Both the position numbers and the translations under genes were made by a program. The notes under the pieces were generated by a model, which had not been told where the DNA came from, ran no database searches, and saw only the letters and a list, made by a program, of their open reading frames with translations. Positions 37,534 through 46,056 of a stretch of 64,000 nt of DNA are shown in pieces. Positions within the stretch are counted from its first letter, which is position 1, and each line of letters opens with the position of its first letter. Location: NCBI RefSeq assembly GCF_037076465.1, contig NZ_AP028908.1, forward strand, positions 62,001 through 126,000, in the 5' to 3' direction. Source of the stretch: Pectobacterium araliae. Lineage in GTDB: Bacteria > Pseudomonadota > Gammaproteobacteria > Enterobacterales > Enterobacteriaceae.

Positions 37534-38604
37534 TTATTCCTTATCTCCCGTACCAACCGCTGCGAGCTGTGCAGCTATTGCCTGAATGACATCGTGCGCA
37601 GGGATGCAAGAAAGGTACTGCTGTGTTCTGTCGAGGTGTCTTCTTTCCGGCATGGCTTGATAATCTCCTGCCCAGATGACAACGCTATCGTTTGACCAAG
37701 GGCGCCATTTTTTATGATCGGTTGGGCCAAACAGACATACCAGCGGCGTATTAAGCGCGGCGGCCATGTGCATGGGGGCGGAATCGACACCGATGTAAAG
37801 TGCCGCTTTGTCAATCAGCGCGGCCAGTTCTAAAAAGCTGGTTTTACCTGCTAGTGTGATATCCGGTTTGTGGCGGCTCTGAGCGTGGATATCATGCACG
37901 ACACGAAGATCGTCCAGTGATGGGCCACAGGTGAGGACAACCTCGAATCCATGTGTTTTCAGGTAATCAACAACCTGAGCAAATTTGTCGTTATCCCAAC
38001 ATTTGAAGCGCTGTCTGGCGGTCGGCTGGATCACAATGTAGCGCTGATTTTGTAGTTGTGGGGCAAGGCTGAATACGCGGTCTGTATCTTCCTGTCTGTA
38101 GTACAACGACATCCGATCCGGTTGCTGTTGATCAGGTAGAGCTAATGGAGAGAGTACGGCGCGATTTTGCTCGATAATATGCTCTCCCTGCGGTTGCACG
38201 CAGGTGCTGAAAAACAAACGCCAGATTTTGCCTTTCAGTTTATTGCCGCGATCGAGAGCAATGCTACGCCCTCCTAGCGATTTTACTAATAACGCAATAG
38301 GCCACTGGTCAGCCAAATTCACGATCAAGTCATAGTTATTTTTCTTCAGCGCCCGCCTGATTGCCGCATAATTGCTGATTTTCTCTGCAAGCGTCTTCGT
38401 TTTTCTCTTCAGCCCGTAAAGCTGATGTATCTCCGGGTTTGCGGAGAGAATCGGCATCGTATCCTGATATAGCAATACGTCGATTTTGGCATCAGGATAA
38501 TTGGCTTTTAGCGTGCTGATGAGCGGAGTGGTCAGCAGCATATCGCCATGATATCTGAGCTTTACTACAAGAATCCGGTGATAGGGGATGATGCGTTGAC
38601 TCAC
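37534..38604 (-). CDS. waaQ: LPS heptosyltransferase III
   Basis: Transfers heptose III to heptose II of the inner core from ADP-heptose. It is a 356-residue GT9 enzyme. ILVVKLRYHGDMLLTTPLISTLK is the GT9 opening, and YIGVDSAPMHMAAALNTPLVCLFGPTDHKKWRPW is the ADP-heptose-binding end. First gene of the long minus-strand core operon, directly behind the JUMPstart/ops element. Confidence 0.95.
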   Translation of the reverse strand: MSQRIIPYHRILVVKLRYHGDMLLTTPLISTLKANYPDAKIDVLLYQDTMPILSANPEIHQLYGLKRKTKTLAEKISNYAAIRRALKKNNYDLIVNLADQWPIALLVKSLGGRSIALDRGNKLKGKIWRLFFSTCVQPQGEHIIEQNRAVLSPLALPDQQQPDRMSLYYRQEDTDRVFSLAPQLQNQRYIVIQPTARQRFKCWDNDKFAQVVDYLKTHGFEVVLTCGPSLDDLRVVHDIHAQSRHKPDITLAGKTSFLELAALIDKAALYIGVDSAPMHMAAALNTPLVCLFGPTDHKKWRPWSNDSVVIWAGDYQAMPERRHLDRTQQYLSCIPAHDVIQAIAAQLAAVGTGDKE

Positions 38605-38645
38605 TCGTTTTCCTTCATGTAATCAAAAGTTATGATTTTTACAGG

Positions 38646-38684
38646 CACGCTACCGCCTTTGGCTCAACAGCTACCAAAAGACTG
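38646..38684 (-). promoter_or_regulatory. JUMPstart sequence with ops element (RfaH recruitment)
   Basis: Read on the minus strand, 38684 to 38646 gives CAGTC, TTTTGGTAGCTGTTGAGCC, AAAGGCGGTAGCGTG, matching the JUMPstart consensus. The ops core GGCGGTAGCGTG occupies 38657-38646, about 40 bases before waaQ. In enterobacteria ops pauses RNA polymerase and loads RfaH, which suppresses termination along long LPS operons. The match is direct; RfaH action is inferred. Confidence 0.92.
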
Positions 38685-38889
38685 ATCTTATCCATGTGGC
38701 GCAACAGCATGGATAGCTAATTTTTCCGCTATGGTACTAAAACCCATCTCCCTCTCACAGTAGTAATTAATATTATACCCGTCATCTTGAAAGCTGTGCA
38801 GAGGTTGCCTGCCGCGTAGGTTTCCTACCACAACTGGTTTTTTGTTGTCATGGTCTCTCGTTTGTCGAAAAGATGTTTAACGCATTAAA

Positions 38890-38928
38890 TTGACAGTTAC
38901 ATCAACTTAATTGTACAACTGAGTTGAT
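38890..38928 (+). promoter_or_regulatory. Promoter/operator of the phd-doc pair
   Basis: TTGACA at 38890-38895 is a perfect -35 element. Behind it lie an inverted repeat ATCAACT (38901-38907) / AGTTGAT (38922-38928) and, centred inside, the palindrome TTGTACAA (38911-38918). TGTACA cores are known operator elements for YefM/Phd-family antitoxins, so autorepression by the antitoxin is likely. Confidence 0.65.
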
Positions 38929-38959
38929 ATTAACCCGAGACAGTTTAAAGGAACATTCT

Positions 38960-39184
38960 ATGTTGACCCTGACCTTCTCTGATGTTCGCCAGAAATTTGC
39001 CAAAGTACTGGATACGGCTATCACGCAGCCAGTGACCATTACCCGTCGTTCAGCGCCAGATATGGTGGTCATCACTGCGGCACAGTTTGCAGAGTTGCAG
39101 CAGGCTAAATTTGAGGCTTCTCTTGCCAAGGTAATGAGTAAGCCAAAGAATCAGGCGCTGTTTAAGGATCTTGCTGATAAATGA
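38960..39184 (+). CDS. phd: Phd/YefM family antitoxin
   Basis: 74-residue antitoxin. The start at 38960 (MLTLTFSDVRQKFAKVLD) follows AAAGGA at good spacing; a longer frame adds 12 unrelated residues. The N-terminal Phd/YefM DNA-binding domain (TLTFSDVRQKFAKVLDTA, then PVTITRRSAPDMVVITAAQF) and a disordered basic C-terminal tail for toxin capture (SKPKNQALFKDLADK) are visible. The stop overlaps the doc start (ATGA), the standard coupled arrangement. Confidence 0.92.
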   Translation: MLTLTFSDVRQKFAKVLDTAITQPVTITRRSAPDMVVITAAQFAELQQAKFEASLAKVMSKPKNQALFKDLADK

Positions 39185-39555
39185 TCTTCTTCTTAACCGT
39201 TGAGCAGGTCATCGCCATTCACGACAGTCAGTTAGAAACGTATGGTGGTTTGGCAGGGTTTAGGGATATTGGCTTGGTGGAAGGCATGGTTGCCCGCGTT
39301 GAGAACCTTCACACATATCAGAATGAGAACGATCTGTATGTGCTTGCCGCATCTCTGTTGCTTTCTATAGCACGCGGGCATGGCTTTAATGATGCCAACA
39401 AAAGAACCTCAGTCGCATCGGCTATGGTGTTTCTCGATATGAATGGTTCATCAATCACGCCATCAGAAGACTTTGCTGATTTCGTGGTAATGGCAGCGCA
39501 AGGGTTTTACGATGTGCATACCGTAGCGGAAACATTGAAAAAACTCGCCGATTAG
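39181..39555 (+). CDS. doc: Doc family (Fic fold) death-on-curing toxin
   Basis: 124-residue Doc toxin. Doc phosphorylates elongation factor EF-Tu and stops translation, and is neutralised by Phd. The Fic-type motif HGFNDANKR (67-75) contains the catalytic His67 and phosphate-binding NKR, and the rest of the Doc fold appears complete, so the toxin looks intact. It overlaps phd by 4 bases. It is convergent with waaL: the stop codons are 2 bases apart, an unusually tight fit inside the LPS core locus. Confidence 0.93.
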   Translation: MIFFLTVEQVIAIHDSQLETYGGLAGFRDIGLVEGMVARVENLHTYQNENDLYVLAASLLLSIARGHGFNDANKRTSVASAMVFLDMNGSSITPSEDFADFVVMAAQGFYDVHTVAETLKKLAD

Positions 39556-39557
39556 GA

Positions 39558-40826
39558 TCATCGCGGCTTTAGCCATTTTCCGGTTAGCGTTGTGCCGAGG
39601 CAAAACGCCATCAGCCACGCGATCAGCATGTCCCGTGAATAGAGAATGACGTCGCTAAGTCCATACATAATCAGGGCGAAAAGCAGAGCGGCGGAGAGAT
39701 GGCTGCGTAGAACAAAAAATGAAAAATAAAATAAAGAGGCATAGAGCAACACAAGCAATATTGCTCCCGGTAATCCCTTAAGGGAGAAGGCATCAATCAC
39801 TTCGTTATGCAGATGGATATCCAAATATCCGACGGCACCAGATAGCTCAGACTCTTGTTTTGCTTGTGCAATAATATGCTCCGCACGTTGTTCGGCAGAT
39901 TGCCCCAATAATGCTTCTTCTCCTGCTTCGACACCGGATTGGTACATGGCGATTCGCGCACCCACTGATGTTTTGCTGTTATTCATGCTATAGCTGTGTA
40001 CGTCGTTGAACAGGTCGTTGACGCGTTGATGAATCGTCTCCTGAAACAGGAATAAGCATAGAAGAAGTGTTGCCACTGAACCAATTAACGCTTTGACAAA
40101 CAATTGTTTATTGTGTCTGACTTCTGACAATAAAATGGTTGCGCCAACAATAGGGTAGACAAATATAGCTGCCCGGGTTTCTGTCAGCAGAATGGCGACA
40201 GTGACTAATAGAAAATGTCCCAGATAGAGATAATATTTATAGGTTGAATCGAGCTTCAGCAGCGCCTGTGCACTTAACGCGCCAATAAAAGTAAGAAAAT
40301 AGGCGGCGCTGGTTGCCGTGCCAAATACCAACCCAATGCGATGCATTCCACTGAACAGTGACTGATAGAACGCATAACCTAACGCTAATACACAAATCGC
40401 GATGATGCAGAAGAGCGACTGTTTTTGTTGTTTCTGCGTGATATGCAGTGCCGTCAGAAGGATAAATGCGCCCAAAATACCCGCGTGCGCAGATGTCTTG
40501 TAGGCGTTATACACATAGGGGAAAAGGCTATCGGGTTGATAATAGTGGTGATACCAAATGAGGTTGGTTATACCGATAGCGAGCAGGCAAAGTGGAATAA
40601 GTAAACGCCGCTTAGCGACTACGATAGTTCTTAGGTGTGTCGCTACATAAAAAACAGACAGCAAGCCAGTGAGATAAAAAAGCCACCCGGCAAGAATGCT
40701 ACTAAATGGCATAATGGCTAATGTGAGTAAACAGCTGGGGAAAACCGCTTTAAGCGCGACAGCCGAACTTATGCTGGGCGTTTTTCCCAGTTCGTACCTT
40801 AATTCATTGAGCATGTATTTGTTCAC
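39558..40826 (-). CDS. waaL: O-antigen ligase WaaL
   Basis: Inner-membrane enzyme that joins undecaprenyl-linked O-antigen to the lipid A core on the periplasmic face. It has 422 residues with about ten to twelve hydrophobic helices, a Wzy_C/O-antigen-ligase region with [12 protein letters not shown], and a large periplasmic loop (about residues 270-350) with the late His motif [17 protein letters not shown]. Last gene of the minus-strand hldD-waaF-waaC-waaL set. Sequence divergence of WaaL is normal. Confidence 0.9.
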   Translation of the reverse strand: MNKYMLNELRYELGKTPSISSAVALKAVFPSCLLTLAIMPFSSILAGWLFYLTGLLSVFYVATHLRTIVVAKRRLLIPLCLLAIGITNLIWYHHYYQPDSLFPYVYNAYKTSAHAGILGAFILLTALHITQKQQKQSLFCIIAICVLALGYAFYQSLFSGMHRIGLVFGTATSAAYFLTFIGALSAQALLKLDSTYKYYLYLGHFLLVTVAILLTETRAAIFVYPIVGATILLSEVRHNKQLFVKALIGSVATLLLCLFLFQETIHQRVNDLFNDVHSYSMNNSKTSVGARIAMYQSGVEAGEEALLGQSAEQRAEHIIAQAKQESELSGAVGYLDIHLHNEVIDAFSLKGLPGAILLVLLYASLFYFSFFVLRSHLSAALLFALIMYGLSDVILYSRDMLIAWLMAFCLGTTLTGKWLKPR

Positions 40827-40841
40827 AGTCGGGAGCGGATA

Positions 40842-41825
40842 TCACTCGCCTGATGCAGGTAATTCTATCAGCTTCTCTAATTTCTGATGGATGAGACTAG
40901 CGGGAATTGTCTCCATTTTCTGTCTTTCAGACATTTCCACCACTTGGTTCATCCCGTAACCGCCAATCAGCCCTGGGTCGGTTGGCCCGTATAAGGTGAT
41001 ATTCGGACGATCTAGTGCTGCCGTCAGGTGGCTAAGCCCGGTATCGACGGAGACAACCGCGCTGGCGCCCGCGAGTACCTCGGCAACCTGTTGCAGCGTA
41101 AGACGTGGTAAGACTTCAACGTGCGGAAAGCCTTCCGCCAGCCGTAATGCACGCTGGTGCTCATGATCTGCTCCCCAGGGGAGTTTGATGCGTAGCCCGC
41201 TCGGTGCTAAGAGGGCAATCAGTTCACGCCAGTGCGCTTCCGGCCAGTGTTTTTCATCCCGCGTGGTGGCATGGAGAAACACCAGATAGCGATTGGCATC
41301 GGCGGGTAACTGGGAGAGAAAGCGCTGGGCAATCGCATAATCGCCGCGTTCGGTGGGTTTTCTATAGCCTAAACTCGCGGCAAACAATCCGCGTACGCGC
41401 TCGACGGCATGTTGTCGGCGGCTTATTGGGTGGCGATAGTTATAAAACCAGCTTGCCAGCGGCTCACGCGCGCTCTTGCAATCTAATCCGTGTTTCTTTC
41501 CGTTGGCGAGCCGCGTCACCAGCAGCGCGCTTTTAATCAACCCTTGTGCGTCAATGACCGCATCGTAGCGATATTGACGTAGCTGACGCGTAAACTCTGC
41601 ACGTTCCTGACGTATCGGAGCGCTGAACCAGCTTTTGCGCCAGCGGCGGATCGCGACTGGAATCACGCAGGAAACCGCCGGGTGCCAACTGGGGATTTGC
41701 GCGAAACCTTCTTCAACCACCCAGTCAAACTGGATGCCGGGAATAGCCTGCATTGCGTCGGTTAAGGCTGGCAAGGTGTGCAGCACATCGCCCATTGACG
41801 ACGTTTTTACGATCAGCACTCTCAT
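40842..41825 (-). CDS. waaC: LPS heptosyltransferase I
   Basis: Adds the first L-glycero-D-manno-heptose to Kdo. It is a 327-residue GT9 enzyme starting MRVLIVKTSSMGDVLHTLPALTDAM, with FLHATTRDEKHWPEAHWREL, LPWGADHEHQRAL and SVDTGLSHLTAALDRPNITLYGPTDPGLIGGYG. E. coli RfaC is 319 residues. Its start overlaps the waaF stop by 4 bases; the order hldD-waaF-waaC-waaL is conserved. Confidence 0.96.
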   Translation of the reverse strand: MRVLIVKTSSMGDVLHTLPALTDAMQAIPGIQFDWVVEEGFAQIPSWHPAVSCVIPVAIRRWRKSWFSAPIRQERAEFTRQLRQYRYDAVIDAQGLIKSALLVTRLANGKKHGLDCKSAREPLASWFYNYRHPISRRQHAVERVRGLFAASLGYRKPTERGDYAIAQRFLSQLPADANRYLVFLHATTRDEKHWPEAHWRELIALLAPSGLRIKLPWGADHEHQRALRLAEGFPHVEVLPRLTLQQVAEVLAGASAVVSVDTGLSHLTAALDRPNITLYGPTDPGLIGGYGMNQVVEMSERQKMETIPASLIHQKLEKLIELPASGE

Positions 41826-42925
41826 GCCTCTGCTCCCGGAACCTGATTTTCTCCCGAGATGAGATTTTCTTTTGGAACAAGGCGTTCTCTCGAAACAAGA
41901 TAGTTATCCAGTGCGCTGAGTACGCGTTCGGGCTGAATGTCGATCAAACTCTGGTGATAACCCTGTTCGGCATCCCCTTTGCGTACCCGGTGATAGCCGG
42001 TAATCAATCGAATCACCTCGGCTTGATGAGACAGCGGTGGGGTAAAATCAGGGCTGCTTGGACCGTAAAGTGCGACAAGAGGACGATGAAGCGCTGCGGC
42101 AACGTGCATGAGCCCTGAGTCATTGCTGACGATGGCGTGGCAGGCGGCAATGAGCACCACCGCCTGTTCCAACGAGGTTTTCCCCGCCAGATTAGCGCAA
42201 TACTGACGTGCGTCTTCCGTCAATCCCTGAAGGATATCGTCACAGGCGGAATGATCATTGGCGGAACCGAACAGCGCTATCTGGTAGCCGCGTTCAATCA
42301 GTGTCTGTGCCAGCGCAGCATAGTGATAATGCGGCCAGCGCTTGGCGGGGCCGAATTCGGCACCGGGGCAAAAACCGATGATGGGGCGCGTATCGCTGAG
42401 ATCAAAGGTCTGCGTCATGTCCGCAATTTCGGTCTGATTGACCTGTAATTGCGGCCACAGTAATGGTTGCGGCAGATCCTCAGCACGGCGGATACGGCTA
42501 CGGTCATAGGCTAATGCAGCGTAACGCTGAACCATCAGCGGAAAGGCGGCTTTATCCAGCACGCGTATGTCGTTCAACAGCCCGTAACGCATCTCACCGC
42601 GCCAGCCCGTGCGCTGTGGAATATTGGCAAAGAACGGCACCAGCGCGGATTTAAAGGAGTTGGGCAGCACGTAAGCGCGATCGTAGCCTTCATCGCGCAG
42701 CGAGACGCCCAGACGGCGGCGTTCGCCTAGCTCAAGTGCGCCGTGACCTAACGGCATGGCTAACGCCTGATTGACTTCCGGCATTCGTGCCAGCAGAGGA
42801 CGGCACCAGGCCGGCGCCATCACGTCAATGACCGCTTCCGGGTGTTCAGCCTTCAACGTGCGATAAAGGCTGTGCGACATCATCATATCGCCGACCCAGG
42901 AAGGGCCGATGACCAAAATTTTCAT
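41822..42925 (-). CDS. waaF: LPS heptosyltransferase II (with extended C-terminus)
   Basis: Adds heptose II to heptose I in the inner core. It has 367 residues, about 19 longer than E. coli RfaF. GT9 landmarks are MKILVIGPSWVGDMMMSHSL, GFCPGAEFGPAKRWP and SNDSGLMHVAAALHRPLVALYGPSSPDFTPPLS. The extra C-terminal tail holds four imperfect hexapeptide units (LVSRER, LVPKEN, LISGEN, QVPGAE), suggesting a local 18-bp duplication. The tail overlaps the waaC start. Confidence 0.95.
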   Translation of the reverse strand: MKILVIGPSWVGDMMMSHSLYRTLKAEHPEAVIDVMAPAWCRPLLARMPEVNQALAMPLGHGALELGERRRLGVSLRDEGYDRAYVLPNSFKSALVPFFANIPQRTGWRGEMRYGLLNDIRVLDKAAFPLMVQRYAALAYDRSRIRRAEDLPQPLLWPQLQVNQTEIADMTQTFDLSDTRPIIGFCPGAEFGPAKRWPHYHYAALAQTLIERGYQIALFGSANDHSACDDILQGLTEDARQYCANLAGKTSLEQAVVLIAACHAIVSNDSGLMHVAAALHRPLVALYGPSSPDFTPPLSHQAEVIRLITGYHRVRKGDAEQGYHQSLIDIQPERVLSALDNYLVSRERLVPKENLISGENQVPGAEA

Positions 42926-42948
42926 ACCGCTTATGAATCCTTATCCGA

Positions 42949-43881
42949 TTAAACGGTACGGTTCAGCCAGGCCATATATTCCGCCACACCTTCGGCGACG
43001 GTTTTGAACGGCTTGTCATAGCCTGCGGCACGCAAATTGGTGAGGTCGGCTTGTGTATAAGCCTGATAGCGGCCTTTCAGCTTCTCGGGGAACTCGATGT
43101 ATTCCACGCTGCCTTTTTGATGGAAGGCGAGGGTGGCGTCCGCGACAGCCTGGAAGGATTCGGCACGACCGGTACCGCAGTTGAAGATGCCGGAAACCCC
43201 GTTTTGCCAGAACCACAGGTTGACGGCGGCGACATCACCGACGTAGATAAAGTCACGTTGGAAGTTCTCGCTACCGGAGAACAGCTTCGGATTTTCGCCC
43301 TGATTAATCTGGTTGTTCAGATGGAACGCTACGCTCGCCATGCTGCCTTTGTGGCCTTCGCGTGGTCCGTAGACGTTGAAATAGCGGAAACCGCAGATCT
43401 GCGATTCAGCTTCTGGGAGAATTTCACGCACGTACTGGTCGAACAGGAATTTGGAGTAACCATAGACGTTCAGCGGCTGCTCGTATTGACGCTCTTCGAT
43501 AAAGTTATCGTTACGACCGCCGTAGGTGGCGGCAGACGAGGCATACAGGAACGGAATGTTGCGATCGAGGCAATAGTGCAGCACGTCTTTAGAATACTGA
43601 TAGTTGTTATCCATCATGTATTTACCGTCCCACTCGGTGGTGGAAGAGCAAGCACCTTCATGGAATACCGCATCGATATCGCCCAGATCGTCGCCTGCAA
43701 CGATGCTGGCGATGAAATCTTCTTTATCTACGTAATCTGCGATGTCCAGATCGACCAGATTGGCGAACTTGGTGCCGTCTTTCAGGTTATCGACAACCAG
43801 AATGTCCCGATATCCGATGTCATTCAGAGATTTTACGATATTGCTGCCGATAAAACCGGCACCGCCAGTAACGATAATCAT
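42949..43881 (-). CDS. hldD: ADP-L-glycero-D-manno-heptose 6-epimerase
   Basis: Last step of ADP-heptose synthesis for the LPS core. The start at 43881 ([19 protein letters not shown]) gives 310 residues, the E. coli length; an upstream ATG 45 bases earlier adds an unconserved leader. NAD(P)-binding GGAGFIG, catalytic Tyr-Lys in [12 protein letters not shown] and the substrate-binding region [19 protein letters not shown] are present. It is divergent from the decayed kbl locus, as hldD is from kbl in E. coli. Confidence 0.97.
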   Translation of the reverse strand: MIIVTGGAGFIGSNIVKSLNDIGYRDILVVDNLKDGTKFANLVDLDIADYVDKEDFIASIVAGDDLGDIDAVFHEGACSSTTEWDGKYMMDNNYQYSKDVLHYCLDRNIPFLYASSAATYGGRNDNFIEERQYEQPLNVYGYSKFLFDQYVREILPEAESQICGFRYFNVYGPREGHKGSMASVAFHLNNQINQGENPKLFSGSENFQRDFIYVGDVAAVNLWFWQNGVSGIFNCGTGRAESFQAVADATLAFHQKGSVEYIEFPEKLKGRYQAYTQADLTNLRAAGYDKPFKTVAEGVAEYMAWLNRTV

Positions 43882-44123
43882 GGGCGCGACCTTTATTAAT
43901 CTTGCTGGTGAGGCACCGCGCCCCACACTGTTTATGACCGCTATAATAGCATTTCATTTTACCGCAAGCAGCCAGAGCTTAATTTATCCCGTGTTGCTCC
44001 CGCGTTTTTAAGATGATTCAGGCCGTGACGAAGCCAGCATTTTCAGACGGTTTACCCCGCATTTCTGACCACATCCGCTAGCTTAAAAACCATAAAGCGA
44101 TCTTTTTATGGGAGAGTAACGCT

Positions 44124-44753
44124 ATGCCTGCCGCGTTTTATCAACAAGTTACTACACAAATCATGGCTGCACGTACCGAGGGCGTATTCAAGGAAGAAGG
44201 CATCATTACCTCTGCGCAGCAGGCTGAAATCGAGGTGATGGGCAGCAACCGCTTGCTCAACTTCTGTGCCAATAATTATCTTGACCTGGCGGGCAGCCCT
44301 GAGCTGATTGCCGCGGCAAAAGCCGGATTGGACAGCCACGGTGTTGGCATGGCATCGGTGCGTTTCATCTGTGGAACGCAGGATATCCACAAATAGCTGG
44401 CGGATTTTCTGGGAATGGACGACGCGACCGCTATGCCAATAACGATATGAGCCAGTTGGAAGCACAGTTGCAACTGGCAAGAGCGGAAGGGGCAAGACAC
44501 GTGATGATCGCCACCGACGGCGTGTTCTCGATGGATGGTGTAATTGCTGATTTGCGGGAGATTTGCGATCTGGCCGATCGTTATGATGCGCTCGTCATGG
44601 TTGATGATTCCCATGCGGTAGGAGTTGTCGGTGAACATGGGCGCGGCACGCATGAACGCTGCGGGGTGATGAATCGCGTCGCTCAAGGTGCTGGATTTGC
44701 TGGAAAAGAGCGGAGAACGGCGTGATCGTCTGCGGGCAAACGTCTGGGTGTGA
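44124..44753 (+). pseudogene. kbl: kbl remnant (2-amino-3-ketobutyrate CoA ligase)
   Basis: The first 90 codons (MPAAFYQQVTTQIMAARTEG to [10 protein letters not shown]) match Kbl and then hit TAG at 44394. After it LADFLGMDD follows, then roughly 45 residues are missing before [21 protein letters not shown] and [20 protein letters not shown] in another frame. A further deletion removes the PLP-lysine region, and [18 protein letters not shown] ends at 44751-44753. The rest of the gene is lost. An intact Kbl is about 398 residues; this one cannot function. Confidence 0.92.
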
Positions 44754-44771
44754 TCATCTAAGGAATCCGTC

Positions 44772-45056
44772 ATGAAAGCGATGAATCACGGTGAGCGCAT
44801 CGCCATGCTGGGCATCTCGCATGAATCGATGTCGATTGACTGGGGGGATATGATTTTTAATGGACTGTTTATCAAAGGGATCTATGGACGGGAAATGTTC
44901 GAAACCTGGTAAAAAATGTCGGCACTGATTCAGTCTGGACTCGATTTATCACCGATTATCACCCACCGCTTCCACATTGATGCGTTTCAGAAAGGGTTCG
45001 ATGCGATGCGTTCGGGTCAATCAGGCAAGGTTATTCTCAATTGGGATGAAGAGTAA
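44772..45056 (+). pseudogene. tdh: tdh remnant (L-threonine 3-dehydrogenase C-terminus)
   Basis: Only the last about 95 codons remain. [20 protein letters not shown], then [16 protein letters not shown] is interrupted by an in-frame TAA at 44910-44912 where E. coli has Tyr. [20 protein letters not shown], then [20 protein letters not shown] follows to the stop at 45054-45056. The catalytic zinc and NAD regions are gone. The kbl 3' half and tdh 5' two-thirds appear removed in one deletion. Confidence 0.92.
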
Positions 45057-45106
45057 TCTTGCCACAGTGAATCCGCGTGGCAGCAAAAGGGAACGTGCGC
45101 TGGAGA

Positions 45107-46054
45107 TTACGGCTGTTTGTGCGTTTCGGTCTCGGCTGGGGCAATCCAGGTCTGCCAGCGGTGCTTAATAAACAGCACGGGTGCGCTTTCCTGAATACTG
45201 CTGCTCACCAGTTTGAAGAATACATCGTTCTTCACCGGTTCCGGCGGCTGTTTGACCCGACACTGCGGTATGCCACGGAACGGATTACGCGGTTTGGTTG
45301 GCGGCTGTGGCTGAGGTTCATACTGCCGTGTCGGCTCATTAAGCAACTGGCTGGGGCGGACTAAGACAATATCGGCATCCAGCGTGGGCAGCATCTGCTG
45401 CAAGACGCGGATGGTTGAAGGATGCGGATGTCCGATAGCGATGGCAGAACCACTGCGGCGGGCGATTTGCACCGCGCGGGTAAACTGTTTACGAATCTCG
45501 GCTTCGTTTTGCGAATCATCCAGAAAGACTTTGCGTTTGATGACTTTGACGCCGGTTCCCGCCGCAGCCTGACTCGATTGGCTGCTGCCGATCGTCATGC
45601 TGTCAAGGAAATAGAGTTGGTAGGCGCTCAGCGCCTGCATCACTTTTTGCATACCGGGCAGGCTGGCGGTCATCGCGCTGCCCATATGGTTATTTAACCC
45701 CACGGCGTAAGGCACGTTATTGACCGACTGGCGAATGATGCGCTGAATTTCGTCGCTGCTCATATCTGGGCGTAACGTGTCACGCTCCAGCGGTTGCTTG
45801 CTCATTGGCGCCATCGGTAGGTGGATTAGCACTTCGCGCCCTTGCTGGTGGGCTTTGGTTGCCATCTCACGGGCATACGGTGCGTTGGGCAATACTGCGA
45901 CGGAAATTGCCGTAGGCATCGCCAGAATTTGGTTCTCATTATGCGGGCGATAGCCGAAATCATCGATCACGATGGAAAGCTTGCCAGCCAGCGCTAAAGG
46001 AGAAAGAGAGAACAGGCTCAACGCCAATAACGGTATTTTGGTTAAATAAGACAA
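45107..46054 (-). CDS. yibQ: Divergent polysaccharide deacetylase family protein YibQ
   Basis: Exported protein of the divergent polysaccharide deacetylase family. The start is taken as TTG at 46054 because GGGAAG precedes it by 6 bases and the product then opens with a signal peptide (SYLTKIPLLALSLFSLSPLALA/GKLS); another TTG at 46070-46072 would overlap envC by 16 bases. The mature part has LSIVIDDFGYRPHNENQILAMP, LIHLPMAPMSKQPLE and AIAIGHPHPSTI. About 315 residues. It lies directly after envC, as in E. coli. Function unproven; a role with cell-wall remodelling is inferred from the partner. Confidence 0.88.
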   Translation of the reverse strand: MSYLTKIPLLALSLFSLSPLALAGKLSIVIDDFGYRPHNENQILAMPTAISVAVLPNAPYAREMATKAHQQGREVLIHLPMAPMSKQPLERDTLRPDMSSDEIQRIIRQSVNNVPYAVGLNNHMGSAMTASLPGMQKVMQALSAYQLYFLDSMTIGSSQSSQAAAGTGVKVIKRKVFLDDSQNEAEIRKQFTRAVQIARRSGSAIAIGHPHPSTIRVLQQMLPTLDADIVLVRPSQLLNEPTRQYEPQPQPPTKPRNPFRGIPQCRVKQPPEPVKNDVFFKLVSSSIQESAPVLFIKHRWQTWIAPAETETHKQP

Positions 46055-46056
46055 GA

